Source: Abelmoschus esculentus (lineage: Eukaryota; Streptophyta; Magnoliopsida; Malvales; Malvaceae). Taken from it: a stretch of 64,000 nucleotides of DNA. The DNA lies in NCBI GenBank assembly GCA_035048815.1, contig JAUCBN010000055.1:69501-133500 (forward strand), in the 5' to 3' direction. The position numbers and the translations under genes are program-made. Positions within the stretch are counted from its first letter, which is position 1, and each line of letters starts with the position of its first letter. Below are positions 22,971 through 35,000 of this stretch, piece after piece. The notes beneath the pieces were generated by a model. The model had not been told where the DNA came from. It saw nothing but the letters and a program-made list of their open reading frames with translations, and searched no databases.

Positions 22971-25900
22971 ATGCTTGGTGGGTTGTACGGAGATCTTCCT
23001 CCGCCGTCCGATGAGGATAACCAGCCGAGCAGTAACACTACGGTATGGTCAAGCAGCAAGAAGATGGCTCCTCCGACTCTCCGCAAGCCTTTCTCCGGCT
23101 TTTCTCCGCCGCAGACAATCTTCAAATCCCAGAACAAACCCAAAAATCTCGTTCCTAAAATCACCGCTTCTTCTGTTCCCGCCGAAGTTATGATGCAACA
23201 GAAGCCTGCACTTGTGGGCGTCACTTCCAGTGTAATCGAAGAGTATGATCCGGCCAGGCCCAATGACTATGAGGAATACCGGAGGGAGAGGAAGAAAAAG
23301 GCTATGGAGGAGGAGATGATGAGAGAATTGGAGAGAAGGCGGAGGGAAGAGGAGGAAAGGGAGAGAGAAAAGGAAGAGAGGGAAAGAGATTCCAATGCTT
23401 CAAGGCTGAATATTTCAGGCGAGGAAGCTTGGAGAAGGCGTGCAGCTATGAGCGGCGGGGTTCCAAGGTCCCCATCTCCGCCGCCAGGAAATGCTGAGAC
23501 TTTCACTATTGGAAAGTCGGAGACTAGTGGACTTGGAGTTGGGGCAGGCGGACAGATGACTGCCGCCCAAAGAATGATGGCCAAAATGGGGTGGAAAGAA
23601 GGTCAGGGTCTTGGGAAACAGGAGCAATGGATTACTACGCCATTGATGGCCAAGAAGACTGATAGGAGAGCTGGTGTTATTGTGAATGCCAGTGAGACGC
23701 CTAAGCCTGATAAGAAGGTTAAGAGTGTGAGCTTCAATGGTCCCCCTACTCGTGTTTTGCTGCTTAGGAACATGGTAATGTCCAATTGCACATCTCCATT
23801 CCTTTACATGCTCCTTTTTATCCTTGTTTTACATACATACCGTATGGTCCATGATTGCAATTTAAACTTCACTGCTCAAAGGTGTTTTCTACCTATGTGT
23901 CCCGTAGTCCATGTCCCAGTGTATCGGATATGAGTATGTTGAAAACAAAACTGAAGAACCGGAATACCTAGTTCCCTAGTATATCCTACTTGTATACTGA
24001 AGGCTGAAGCTCTTGATGCTTGCAGTTATTGATTATAGTGAGGAACTGTAAATTTCTCTAGGCTCATTCCTGCAATTGTCCTTTGTTTTGCATATCATAT
24101 CATATATGGTTTCAATTTAAACCTTGCTGCTCACAGCGTGTTTTCTAGCCATGTTCTTTCTTTATCCGATTTCTAGTCATGTTTGAATGAGTAGGATATG
24201 GGTATTTTGAGAAAAATGAAGAGTCAGCATAACATAGCTTTCCAGTGTACCCTTTTTGATGTTTTATATATTCCTTGCAGTTTTTAATGATGGCCATGGC
24301 CTTTGATTACAGTGGCTGAACTGTAAATTTCTTGATGCTGCTTCCCGCAGTTGTGTCCATGTTTTACTTGCACTTCACTGCTCAAAGTGTGTTTCCTAGC
24401 TATGTTACATAGACTCAGGTTTGTGTCAAACATATATTCAAATTTTTCAAGATTTATGTATTTGGAGGGTCCTGAAAAATTATATCCCCAAACCATGTCT
24501 ATTATGTGCGTCAAATATGAGTATTCTAAGAAAATGAAGAATTTTAGCAACACAGCTCAAAGTTGCTATTGTACAATTTTGACTTGACTGGCACCTATGC
24601 TACTTCAACTTTTTATTTTTCGCAAAATGTGTTAGCTACCCTTGTCTGACACATATCTGGACATGGTTATGAGGATCTTCCAAATACGTGGAAATCTTGA
24701 AAAAATAATAAAAAACAGACTTGAACTCATTGGGTGAAGTATTGTTATAAAGTGCTCTCTTTGCTAGTAAGTGATGCTCATAGAACATTATAGCTATCGT
24801 TGTCTTCCCTGTAGTCCTTTTATTGCTTACTGAATTGCACTAACTACTGAACTTTTCTTGTTTCAATCTGATATACTTTTAACTATATACCCCCATAGGT
24901 TCTCCTAGCAAAAGACTGTGTGAGGAGGAAGATTAGGTGTTTCTTTTTCTTTTCTTTTGGTTTCAACCTTCAAGTCCTCTAACTTAGTACCATAACTGTG
25001 GAGTGCAACAATCACTGCATCTATAATTATGGATTAAATAATTTACCACATGCATTTTAAAGAATTATGTGAAATCTGAATGAAATAGCAGATACCATCT
25101 GGTTCTTATTGTAAGCGCAAGAGTTTCTGTTCTTTTGGTTTCTTTTTTCGGAAAGCAAATTAATTATTTGCACCAAGCTACGGTGACGAAGCTTTATGAT
25201 TTTGATGATTAGTGTGCATTACATTGAATCATTAGTGAGATAAAAGGTATTCTTTTTTTAGGATTTAGTAGAATGCTAACGTTTGTTGTGGATACACTAG
25301 TTTTGTCTGTAATTCAGTGCTACTTATGTTTTATTTGATCTTCTTTTAGTTTTATACCTCGTCATTTTGAACTATGTTGTCATGCTTTCTGGAAAAGAAG
25401 AGGAGAAAAAGGGAAATCGATCGAAGAAATTAGGGCTGGGAAATTAGGGCTGGGATGGAGCAAATTTGGGAAATTGAATGCAATTAGGGGAGGAGAGTTG
25501 ATTGGGGAATTACCTGATAAAATTCCAAACGATGTCATTGAGGAATCCTTGCAGAACGACACCGTCCCATTAATCAGCTTTAATGAACCAGAAGAGGCCA
25601 AGACTGACATGGACCTGAAGGAGAGCAGCCCAAGCGTGGACACCTGGGGCAGCAATGGAGCCAAAGCAGCTGATTAGGATGTACTATCACTAACCACCTG
25701 CACAGTTGTTACTATGATTTCCAGCTATATAGGAAAAGATTGTAAAAACAAGATTTTTATCGATTGAATGAGAATACATCTTTTGTATTTCCTTCATTCT
25801 TCTACTCCTACAATCCTTTCTTCACAAATTTACATAACATATGTTTGCTCCAATTCTTTGCTTTTTTTAATAGATCCATGTATGACACCCATGTTTGATA

Positions 25901-26438
25901 TATTTTTAGACATGGATAATTTGATCATTGTATCGATAGTAACATAAGTTGTTGAATGCTTTTGATCTATTCTTGAAACTACTATTTATCTAGGTATTCT
26001 TGATCACTGTTTATATATTGAAATTTGTGTTCTTAAAGAAATGATAAAGAGGAGAAACAGTTGATATCGAGGTTTATTTTTGGCCGTCTTAATGACTGCA
26101 GTCAATGATGGTGAGGGTGGCTAACTATTAACTTTTTGAAGGTTGGCCCCGGTGAGGTAGATGACGAATTAGAAGATGAGGTTGGGTCCGAGTGCGCCAA
26201 GTATGGAACTGTTACCCAAGTTCTTATATTTGAGATAACAGAGTCCAATTTCCCAGTCAATGAAGCCGTCAGAATCTTTATTCAGTTTGAGAGATCAGAG
26301 GAAACGACTAAAGCACTAATTGACCTCGATGGTCGTTTCTTTGGGGGTAGGGTTGTTAAAGCCACATTTTATGATGAAGAGAGATTTAGTAAGAACGATC
26401 TGGCTCCGATGGCTGGGGAAATTCCAGGTTTCTCTTGA
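22971..26438 (+). CDS. DRT111: DRT111/SPF45-type splicing factor (G-patch + RRM)
   Basis: Homolog of human SPF45 (RBM17), a splicing factor acting in 3' splice-site choice. In Arabidopsis the gene is known as DRT111, SFPS and RSN2 and affects light signalling and ABA responses; an early report tied it to DNA-damage tolerance. Two exons, 22971-23774 and 26142-26438, give 366 residues. Order: N-terminal MLGGLYGDLPPP motif, a basic/acidic helix rich in Arg and Glu (about residues 100-140), an SPSPPP stretch (about 167), a G-patch (about 197-240; MGWKEGQGLGKQEQW), then a C-terminal RRM of the U2AF-homology type (about 261-350) with the Arg-X-Phe loop (GRFFGGRVVKATFY). The intron splits the RRM after VLLLRNM, keeps phase 0, and is 2.4 kb long with repeats and a foreign gene tail. 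The start is the first ATG and opens the conserved motif. Confidence 0.94.
23880..24720. repeat. clustered dispersed-repeat copies in DRT111 intron
   Basis: At least four partial copies near 23880-23985, 24135-24240, 24395-24560 and 24640-24720 share GTGTTTTCTAGCCATGTT-like openings, GATATGAGTAT or GATATGGGTAT, TTTGGAGGGTCCTGAAAAAT, and AAAATGAAGA(G/A)T followed by AGCA(T/A)AACA. They match copies in the FemAB-like gene introns and downstream of the WAP gene. Confidence 0.5.
25382..25800 (+). pseudogene. tail of an unidentified protein gene inside the DRT111 intron
   Basis: An open frame in higher-GC sequence than its surroundings encodes about 67 residues, including IPNDVIEESLQNDTVPLISF and later SSPSVDTWGSNGAKAAD followed by TAG at 25675-25677. 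Acidic, Ser-rich composition and abrupt loss of coding character after the stop suggest the C-terminus and 3' UTR of a real gene copied into the intron. The following 100 bp look like a plant 3' UTR. I do not recognise the family. A short tandem AAATTAGGGCTGGG duplication precedes it. Not expected to be spliced into DRT111. Confidence 0.4.
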
Positions 26439-26859
26439 TGCAAGTAGTATTCAAGTCCCAGAGAAGGTAGAATTTTTGTTTCCATTGATAACCAAGTGAA
26501 ACATACATGTCCGAGTGAGGTCTCAAATCAGAGTCTGGTTCTTTGACTTATGTCAAGCTTGGTGTAGACATGAATGCCTGCGGTTCTAACCTGTCTGAAG
26601 TAAACTTGTGCTGATGATGCTTACCTCATAAACTCAAAAAGCTTTGAAATAAATTTAAATCTTTCATCCATTTCATAAGTAAAATTAGAATTAGAAATAG
26701 AATTAGACTATGTACATATACATAGAATACTTGTTTTTAAGTGTGAGCTTCTAAAATGGAAGTCATGACTCTATCGCATGTGTTATGTATTACTATATCA
26801 ACTAGTATACTACAATTAAATTAGTGAGGAAGTGCATGGAAATTATCTTTCTTTTATTT
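26439..26859. other. DRT111 3' flank, no gene seen
   Basis: 3' UTR and downstream sequence of DRT111, becoming AT-rich after about 26640. No coding region is recognised before the antisense homeobox pseudogene. Confidence 0.5.
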
Positions 26860-27325
26860 CGATTCTAAAACCAGACTTCGATATTTTTAGTCTTCATGTT
26901 GGAAATAATAGGGCATTCCCTAATGAGCTGCTGCCGCCTCAAAGAGCTGGGCTTTGGCCTTTGGGCATTCATTGTATACGCTTTCCAAAGCTTCAACTTG
27001 CTCAGGTGTATACCTAACATACTTGAGCTGCTATCCAATGGCTCTTTGTGCATGGAAAGTGCCATTTTTTCACATAAAAACACACACCAAAAAGGGCTTT
27101 TAACAAAAACAGAGAAAGAGATGAGCAAAAACAAGAGAAACCCAGAGCTGGGAACAAAGATTGGAGCTTTGGTTTTTGAATGTTTGGTTGTAATGAATGA
27201 GGTATTTCGGAAAATCACCAGAGAACCTCCTCTTCATCAGAAAATGATACTGTTGGGGCCTGGTGGGGTCTCTTTCTGTGAAAGCACAAAAATAGAGGAA
27301 GTAGAGCTTGAAACTATAGGGTAAC
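26860..27325 (-). pseudogene. HD-ZIP III homeobox gene fragment (REVOLUTA/PHABULOSA type)
   Basis: On the minus strand an ATG at about 27059 opens MALSMHKEPLDSSS. The homeodomain start then continues in a second frame (YVRYTPEQVEALESVYNECP), and the first frame resumes with PSSLRRQQLIRECPIISN. This is the N-terminal half of the class III HD-ZIP homeodomain, split by two frameshifts near 27010 and 26955. The third helix reads KNIEVWF, then a stop codon where the family has Gln, and only a trace of the following NRR remains. The basic/zipper, START and MEKHLA regions are absent. About 270 bp upstream of the ATG are pyrimidine-rich and look like the original 5' UTR, which suggests a genomic duplication of the gene's 5' end. 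Intact HD-ZIP III proteins control leaf polarity and vascular patterning; this copy cannot. Confidence 0.85.
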
Positions 27326-27422
27326 TACTGTGTGTCTGTGCCTTCGTATTAAAGATAGCAGTAAGAGCTGAAAAAAGGCCATTCTTTAGGAAATAAAACC
27401 ACAATCCGAAATTTTTTAGGAA

Positions 27423-27563
27423 CGTTAATCTTAAAAAATAGTTTAAAATAATTGTATTATTTTTTTATAAAAGTTATAAAAATTTTAGTATATATTTTTT
27501 AATATATGTTAACTTTTTATAAAAAATAATATATATCATTTTTTTTATTGTTCAAGATTAACG
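27423..27563. repeat. small AT-rich foldback (MITE-like)
   Basis: Perfect 10 bp inverted repeats CGTTAATCTT (27423-27432) and AAGATTAACG (27554-27563) enclose about 120 bp of almost pure A/T sequence that can itself pair. Possible miniature inverted-repeat element upstream of the ARF-GAP gene; no clear target-site duplication was seen. Confidence 0.4.
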
Positions 27564-28137
27564 ATGAAATCAAACGGTTTGGTTTTCGATTTCAGCAGCG
27601 ATGACTTTCATCTGCAAAACCTTGGGAAAAGGAAGCTCTAATTTCAGGGGGGTGATTCCAATTTTATTCTTTCTTTTTTCTGTATTTGCCCAAATTTGTC
27701 TCTGGGTCTCAATGGATTTGAATCTCTGTGGTGAATTATCAAATACCAATTTTTTAGATCTTTCTTTTTGTTTGTGAATTTTCTCTCTCTCTCTCTCTCT
27801 TTAAATTCCCAACCACTGGGTTTTCTCTGTTTCTTTTGATTCCTGGAAAATGTAGGACACGGCAATCAAATTTTTCATTTTTTTAACCTTTCAAATATTC
27901 AATTTTAAAATCAAATTAATATTAGTATTTCATTTGAATTTTTGTTAATTTAATTTTCTGTTTGGAAATTATAGATTTATATTATTACAGATTCTTACAA
28001 CACACAACAAAAAGATTTTAATCTTAATATTTGGTAAATGCTACGCCTGTTTGATTTACCTGATTTTCATTGGTTTTTGTTTGTCATTTGCTTTCTCTGT
28101 TTTTTTTCCCAGGTTTTTGTTTGTTGGCTTTAGAGCA

Positions 28138-30000
28138 ATGAGTGCAACATTTACAAAGGTTTCCTCAGGTATGCTTGCAAAAATTTATGCATATTTCGTA
28201 CCATATATTTTAAAATGTGATACGACATGGATCTAAAACTGAACATCTTCATACCGAATTTGTAATTGTATCTAAATATCTGTACTTGAGAAACATGTCA
28301 CAAATTTGTTTAAAATAATCCTGTGTCATATGTTGAAAAACAAACATTTGCACATTTGATTTGTGGAAAATATATCTGTTTTGCAATTGCAGCCCATAAT
28401 AGAAGATTGAGGAACATATTGAATCAAAGCGATAACCGAGTTTGTGCGGATTGTGGTGCTCCGGACCCGAAATGGGCGTAAGTTATCGCAGTACAATGTT
28501 ATAGCAAATAGCAAGCAGCTGAATCACAAAGTAAAGTAATATTCGGATTGTGATGTCCAGATCGACAAATGTTGGAGTCTTTATATGCGCGCAATGTTGC
28601 GGAGTGCACAAAACCCTGGGTCCCCACGTCTCAAAGGTGACTCATCTGATGCCTTGTTAAGATAGTATGCAACCGGGTAGGAATAGGATCGGCAAGAAAA
28701 CCCGAGAATTCTTTTTTTAATCAGGTGTAGGGTTTTGTGTTGATTTCAGTTTATATCGGTGGCGTTGGATGAATGGACGATTGAACAAATTGATGCAATG
28801 GCCGAAGTGGGAGGAAATGCCGCGGCCAATGCGATATACGAGGCACATATACCCGAAGGGTATTCCAAGCCGGGTCCGAATGCTAGTTTTGAGGAAAGGA
28901 GTAAATTCATCAAGTATGTTAGTATTTAAAAAAAAAAAAAACAATGTGTTGTAAAACTTAATAATTTTTCTTTTGTAATTACTTATTTCGATCTTTCTTC
29001 AGGTCCAAGTACGAAGATGAAGAATTTGTGAAGCCTAATTTACGGATCTTTTGGGGGAAGATTTCTTTCGCCTCTTCTTTTAAGTCGATCTTTTCATCAA
29101 AATTTATGAATAGTTTTCGATTAGGATCGTCAGATGAACAGGTAAATTCATTTTATTTTTGTTTTTTCCAATTTGATTGGTTTTTTTAGAAACCATAAGA
29201 GAGATCTTGATATTAATGATTTCTTAAGAAAGAAAAAAAATTAATTTAAATCATAAGAATCCATTTTGATTTATTGAACTTAATTTGAATCCTTTTACGC
29301 GAAAGTGGTAACAGGGCATGGTAGAATTTATTGGTTTATTGAGGGTTAGAGTGTTGAGAGGTGTAAATTTAGCCGTTCGAGATATGATGACAAGTGATCC
29401 TTATGTCGTTTTGACTCTCGGACAACAGGTTTGTCGATTCTATTTTTTATATTACTTCGATTTGAATGTAAATATTAAAAACAAATATCCAAATGTGGAA
29501 TATGAGTGTAATGGTACTATGTTACTAACAATAAACATTTGTTTTCTTAATCTTCTTAGACTATACAAACCGGCGTCGTACCAAGTAACTTGAATCCAAT
29601 TTGGGACGAGGATCTCATGCTCTCTGTTCCTAACGATTACGGGTTTTTGAAATTGGTTAGTAACTCATATATTTGGAGAGTTTTGAACATCATAATCCAT
29701 TGAAGTCTGATATTGTAGGAAGTTTATGATCACGACATGTTCTCTGCCGATGACATAATGGGAGATGCCCAGATCGATATTCGACCCTTGATATCTGCCG
29801 CCATGGCATATGGAGACCCGGAAATGTTCGGAAACATGCAGATCGGAAAATGGTTGAAATCCAACGACAATGCACTTATAGAAGACAGCCCTATTAACAT
29901 TATCGACGGGAAGGTGAAACAATATGTGCATTTGAAGCTACAGAATGTTGAATGTGGAGAAATTTATCTAGAAATAGAATGGTTGCCTCTTGAACAGTAA
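28138..30000 (+). CDS. AGD12: ARF-GAP with C2 domain (AGD11/12/13, ZAC group)
   Basis: Predicted GTPase-activating protein for ARF small GTPases with a phospholipid-binding C2 domain, acting at Golgi and plasma-membrane traffic. Eight exons: 28138-28168, 28393-28477, 28561-28636, 28750-28913, 29003-29141, 29315-29428, 29560-29655, 29719-30000; 328 residues, close to AGD12. ARF-GAP zinc finger at about 28-51: CADC, 16 residues, CAQC. The C2 domain starts near residue 170 (GLLRVRVLRGVNLAVRDMMT) and keeps calcium-binding Asp residues in MMTSDPYV and YDHDMFSADDIMGD. Odd point: the position four residues past the last zinc cysteine, where the family has the catalytic arginine finger (CCGVHRSLG), reads Lys in CCGVHKTLG. 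An upstream splice acceptor at 28111-28112 suggests a 5' UTR intron. Which of AGD11-13 it represents is not settled. Confidence 0.9.
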
Positions 30001-31576
30001 CTAGGTTCTGTTGATAGCTTGTTAAGTTGGCCGGAATTGGATCCAACAAGTCGTGTATTTGTTTCGTTAAATAGTTTCTATTAATATAACCTCTGGATAG
30101 GATAATAACTTATAAAAATTTTGACATTTTCATGGAGTATTTGTTTTATTGTATAAAATTTTATGAAAAAGACATCCCTAACATAGATTTTTTATTGTCG
30201 GATGGTTAGTGGAGTGGTTGGATTGAACCCAAAATCTAAGTTTAATGGTAAAGTAATATCAATTTATAGTTTAGTGGTATTTTCAATACATTTCAAAATT
30301 CAGTCTTATTTTATATGATTTACCCTAATAAAAATAATCATTATAAAATTGATAATCGAACGAATAAATACTATATTATAATTACTCTAAACTATTTAAA
30401 AAAATTAATAGTCCTGATAAAAAATATTTTAAAAATTTATATAATATTTGATATGAATTAATAATTATATTTAAACTCTATTTTATAAAGATTTATTGCC
30501 TTGAAGGTATTTATGCAACTAGATGCCTTGTTGAAATAAACAAAGTCAACAAGTAACAACCAACCTTCCATCATGGTCAGTATGATTGTTTTCTTTTCTT
30601 TACTTGACATTTTAAATATTCCTAATTCAAAGTGGTGAGGCTCAATAAAGTAATAACAGCTAATCAGAGTAATAAGATGTTAACAGCAGTGGGACATACA
30701 ATAAAGAGAAATTATATTATAAGTCATTATAATCATGTTATTTATAAGATTAATTAATTAATTAAATTTAACTAATTAATATTATTATCTTATTTTTATC
30801 AAATAAATTTTTACTAATATTTATTATAATTAAATTTAAAAATAATTTTCATTAAACAAAAATTTACTTGATAAAAAAAGATATAATTTTTTTTATTTAA
30901 AATTTTTTAATTTTGTTTTACGCAAACAATTGTTTTAAATTTAAATTGAACTTCAACTTTGATTGGTTCTTATAATTATATTTTAAAAATCAACAACTAA
31001 TAGATTTATACTTTTCTTATCCCATGACCTTGTCAAAGTTAAAGATAAGATTCATTATTTTACAAAAAGTTCTTGAGGAGATCGCTTAACATTCAAGGTA
31101 AGAAAAGAGCGGAAATCAAAATTTTAAATTATTATTCCTAAAAATACTAAAAAATAAATTAGAAGCGATCTAATATAAAATGCAAAAAGCATGGCGTTAA
31201 AGTTTTAATACTTATCGAATACTAAAAAAAATATATTCTTTAAATAATATTAAAAGACTTCTTTTTTTTTAATTTAATTTTCTTTGATTTAAGATATAAT
31301 TAAATTTATGTAACCATCGATATCGAAGAAGCAAAACAAAGAAAATACGCATGGAATGGCAGTTTATGTAAATATGTATAATTCTAAGGTATATTCTAAT
31401 GTTTTCCTTCCACTCCCGCTCAATAGAATCCATTTTTGACTATTTTTTCTCCTATTTTCTTAGAAACCCTAGAACACCACCAAAAAACGCACAGGTTAGC
31501 GCATTGAATTTTTTACTGCACCAGATTTTAATTCAAGTCCCTCGTTTTCGCCTATAAAGTTCCTCTCACTACACCT
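30001..31576. other. intergenic region, AT-rich
   Basis: 3' flank of the ARF-GAP gene and promoter of the WAP gene. No protein-coding signal seen. The stretch 30270-31360 is strongly A/T-rich; the last ~150 bp, with pyrimidine-rich patches, probably hold the WAP gene's transcription start and first untranslated exon. Confidence 0.5.
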
Positions 31577-32061
31577 GTAAGTTTCCTTTTTGAAATTTTA
31601 ATTTTGTTTAAATTTCTTTTCTTTTCTCTCTCCCGATTTTGCACTTCTTTTGACCTCGTCTTAGGATGTTGAGTTTAAAATTCTTGCTAAATGCTAATTG
31701 ATACTCACGTTTCGTTTCTTGTTTAAATGCTATAACTTTTTTGATTGTTTTGCTCAAGTCTCGGTTTCAATAGTTGACATGTATTGTTAATCTGTTCAAA
31801 TTTTGTTTTTAGAATTTTAACTCTGAGCTTATTGTTGTTGATTGCCTGTTAAGAAATTCGGAATGACCACATAAGTGGAATTTGAAACCCTGCAGTTCTT
31901 CTCTTTCTGATAGAATCTTTTAAGTTTATGAAGCTGTTGACCACAAGTAAGAAAAAAAAAGTATTTCAAATTTAGTCAACTAATTGAATCTTATAGGTTA
32001 TGTGATCTTAAGCAATATGATTAGTTTCTTATTTATTTACTCTTTCCCTCCTTTTTTGCAG
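31577..32061 (+). other. probable 5' UTR intron of the WAP gene
   Basis: A donor CCT|GTAAGT at 31577 and an acceptor TTTTTTGCAG ending at 32061 frame a 485 bp T-rich intron. The exon resuming at 32062 holds 30 bases of leader before the ATG at 32092. No coding potential upstream requires it to be translated. Inference from splice signals only. Confidence 0.5.
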
Positions 32062-32091
32062 GGTGTTTTGTTTGTTGGGGGCAGTTCTGAA

Positions 32092-35000
32092 ATGGAGAGC
32101 TGTAGAGATGCAAATGCTAGTGACATTTCATATTGTAACGAGTCCATTAATGTGGTTGGCATTGGCGATCCCGTAAAAGACAGTGGAGAACTTGATGTTG
32201 ACTTTCTCCATGATTTTGATTCATATGTGGAAGACATCAGGGACAGACTAATCATTTCAAGGATGGTCAATGACTCGATTATCAGGGGGATGGTCAATGC
32301 TGTTGAGCAAGAGGCAGCTGATAGGATTGTTCAGAAAGAGTTGGAATTAGCGAGGTTGAAAGAAATGTATAAATCTCACGGTGTTGGTCTAGATGAAAAC
32401 GAACTCTTGAGGCCTTTACTAGTGAATGATGAACCGAAAATCGATAGATCAAGTGCATTTTCAAGATTCTCAGATGCTTTATTAGAGCATGACAAGGTAC
32501 TAAAATCTTTTGGTAGACTTAAAAGGGTAGCTAAAGGACAGCTTAAGAATCTCAGGAAAGATATTGACCAAATCAGAGGGCACGGTTCCATTAGGAAGAT
32601 TAGTTCAGTTTCTGAGTTAGTGGGATTGGGTGGCATTTTGCAAGAGGACGAACCCACGAAATGGATTGATGTGGAGAAAACACTTGATTCCTTAAGAATA
32701 ACCCTGGATTCTGTTTATGAGCAAGTGGACAATATTGTTTACTCATCCAAAGCTTCACTCAGTCAATGGCAGCAGGAGCGAGAGTATGAGGAAGAAGTTG
32801 AACAAATGGTGGTAACAACTTGCATTCGGGGTTTGAAGGAACAGCTTGAAGAAAGACTATGGGATCAAAATACTCAACAGCATGGTAACGAAAATGTAAG
32901 TTGGATTGAGAAGATCAATGAGATTTCCAGTTTGCGTCAGGAATTATATGCCATTTCAAAGTCTCTGTCTAATCCTGAAACCGGGACTCTGAATTCTCAG
33001 AGTTCATTGGGGATCAATGGCGATTTGAGTAATATTAAAAATACTGATAATTTGCAGCAAAAGGTTCCAGAAGATCATGTTTCATCGTCTGTTTCACTTT
33101 GGGAAGAAAATGGCAAGCATGGAGAGATAGTGATTACTGTGCCAGAAAATTTGGATGCTACACAACTCCTGCACATGAGTAAGGCTGAATTGATAACTTT
33201 TTTTAAGGTTGAGATGACAAAATTGAAGAGGAACCATGACTACAAGCTACAAGATATGACTGAAAAATATTTTAGTCTTAAACGGGAGCACTTGAAGGAG
33301 AGGGGTTCTTCTCTGCCTTCTAGGAAGGATGAGTTTGATGTGCTGAGGAAAAAGATTCCAGATGTCATAGTGAAATTGGACAGGATTCTTGTAGAAAATG
33401 AAAAAGTTCCTTTATTAAGTAATAATAATGACAACCTCATCATCTTGAAGGACAGATTTGAATCTCTTCTTTCAGAAAATTGTCAACTGAGGGACTCACT
33501 TTCTGATAGAAAAAAGGAAATTAACTACCTTTCTTCACAACTTTCTGATGCTACGGAGAAAATATCACAGTTTTCTTTTGTCAAGGAAGACTTACTTGAA
33601 AGGGTAGAAAACCTTGAGTCTGCAATTGAGGGTGCACATATTGAAGCTGCCATTACTTGGGACATATACAATTGTTTGTTCAGGGGGGCAATCAACCAGA
33701 TTAAGTGGATGAGTGAAGATTCAGAGATGGAGCACAGTATCATGAAAGACATTTATAACCTTGTATTAAAAGATGCTTCTCGGAACATTTCACATGCCAG
33801 TGAGAGTGGATTTAAAGAATCTGATTTGGAATCTTTAGCTATGGATGGATTATGCACAATCATATTCAGAGAAGCCTTCACAGAAGCCCAGGAGAAACTC
33901 CATGACTTAAGTATGAATGTGTTCGAGAAGGAAAGGATGCTAAAATTGGAAGTTGAAAAGAAGGAAAAATTGCGGCAACATGTGCTCCAATTGACATCAG
34001 CCATTAACGAAAAGGAGAAGCTACTTAATGAAACAGAAACTGCATTGTTTAGAGAAAAGGAGAAATATATGGAAGCTTCTCAAGAGCTTGACATTTCAAG
34101 GTATCAGACAAATCAGCATCAAATGATAATTTCTAAGTGCAATGAAGAATCTAGTGTTCTGAAAACTAATCTCGGACATGCTTTGGAAGAACTTGAACAA
34201 TACAAAGGGGACATATGTGAATTAAATAGGAAGCTTGACCTGGCTGTTAAAGATTTGAACGAAAGCAATGATGAGAGAAGGAAGCTTCTTCTTGCTGCCA
34301 AAGGGAAGGATGATATTTTTTCATTAGTTAAAGCAAATGAAAATAAGCACAAAAAACAGATGGAATCAATAATTATTCTTGTTCAAGGACTGTTTAAGGA
34401 ATTTGCTGCTTTTGAATGTCGAGTAGAAGAATATATGAAGAGGAGTAATCTAATGTACTTTCTCTATCCCCCCCCCCCCCCCATTTTCTGATCGATAAAT
34501 CTTCTTTTAGTGAATTCTGGTAGAAGTTTTGGGATACTTGTGTGTCTTTTTGAATCTTTTATTTTCTTGATTTTACTATCTCTTACATTTCTGTAATTGA
34601 GTAAAAGGTTTGCTCCCTTACCAAATGAAATTTATCTTAGGTCTTCTCATTGTGGTTGTAACTGTTGAATGCATCGTTTTCCTCTAAAATAATATGGTTT
34701 AGATTTCCCTTAGCCCTTGGCTTGCTTAGTAAAGAAAAATAGGCTTTACCCATGTCTATGTTTCTATTTCAAGACTTACTTTCCAGGCTGCTAACACTCC
34801 CAAAACCGGTTCATGTTGTCGAGAAAGTTTGATTAAGCTCATTCTTCTAACCGTTAGCTCTATCAACTGATACCAACTTATGGGAACTCACATTTGCTGA
34901 CAGATCCTTTTGACACCCAGAGTTCTTGCTATTTGTTTATGGTATCTGTCTGTTCTAATTTCCCTGCCTTGATGCAAAATGACCATTTTTTCTTTTTAAT

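Noticed and set aside
23267..23627. Minus-strand open frames over DRT111 exon 1
   Set aside because: Mirror frames of a purine-rich coding exon (Arg/Glu-rich on the true strand).
26896..27324. 142-residue plus-strand open frame downstream of DRT111
   Set aside because: It is antisense to the HD-ZIP III fragment, whose family resemblance is clear; the plus-strand frame resembles nothing.
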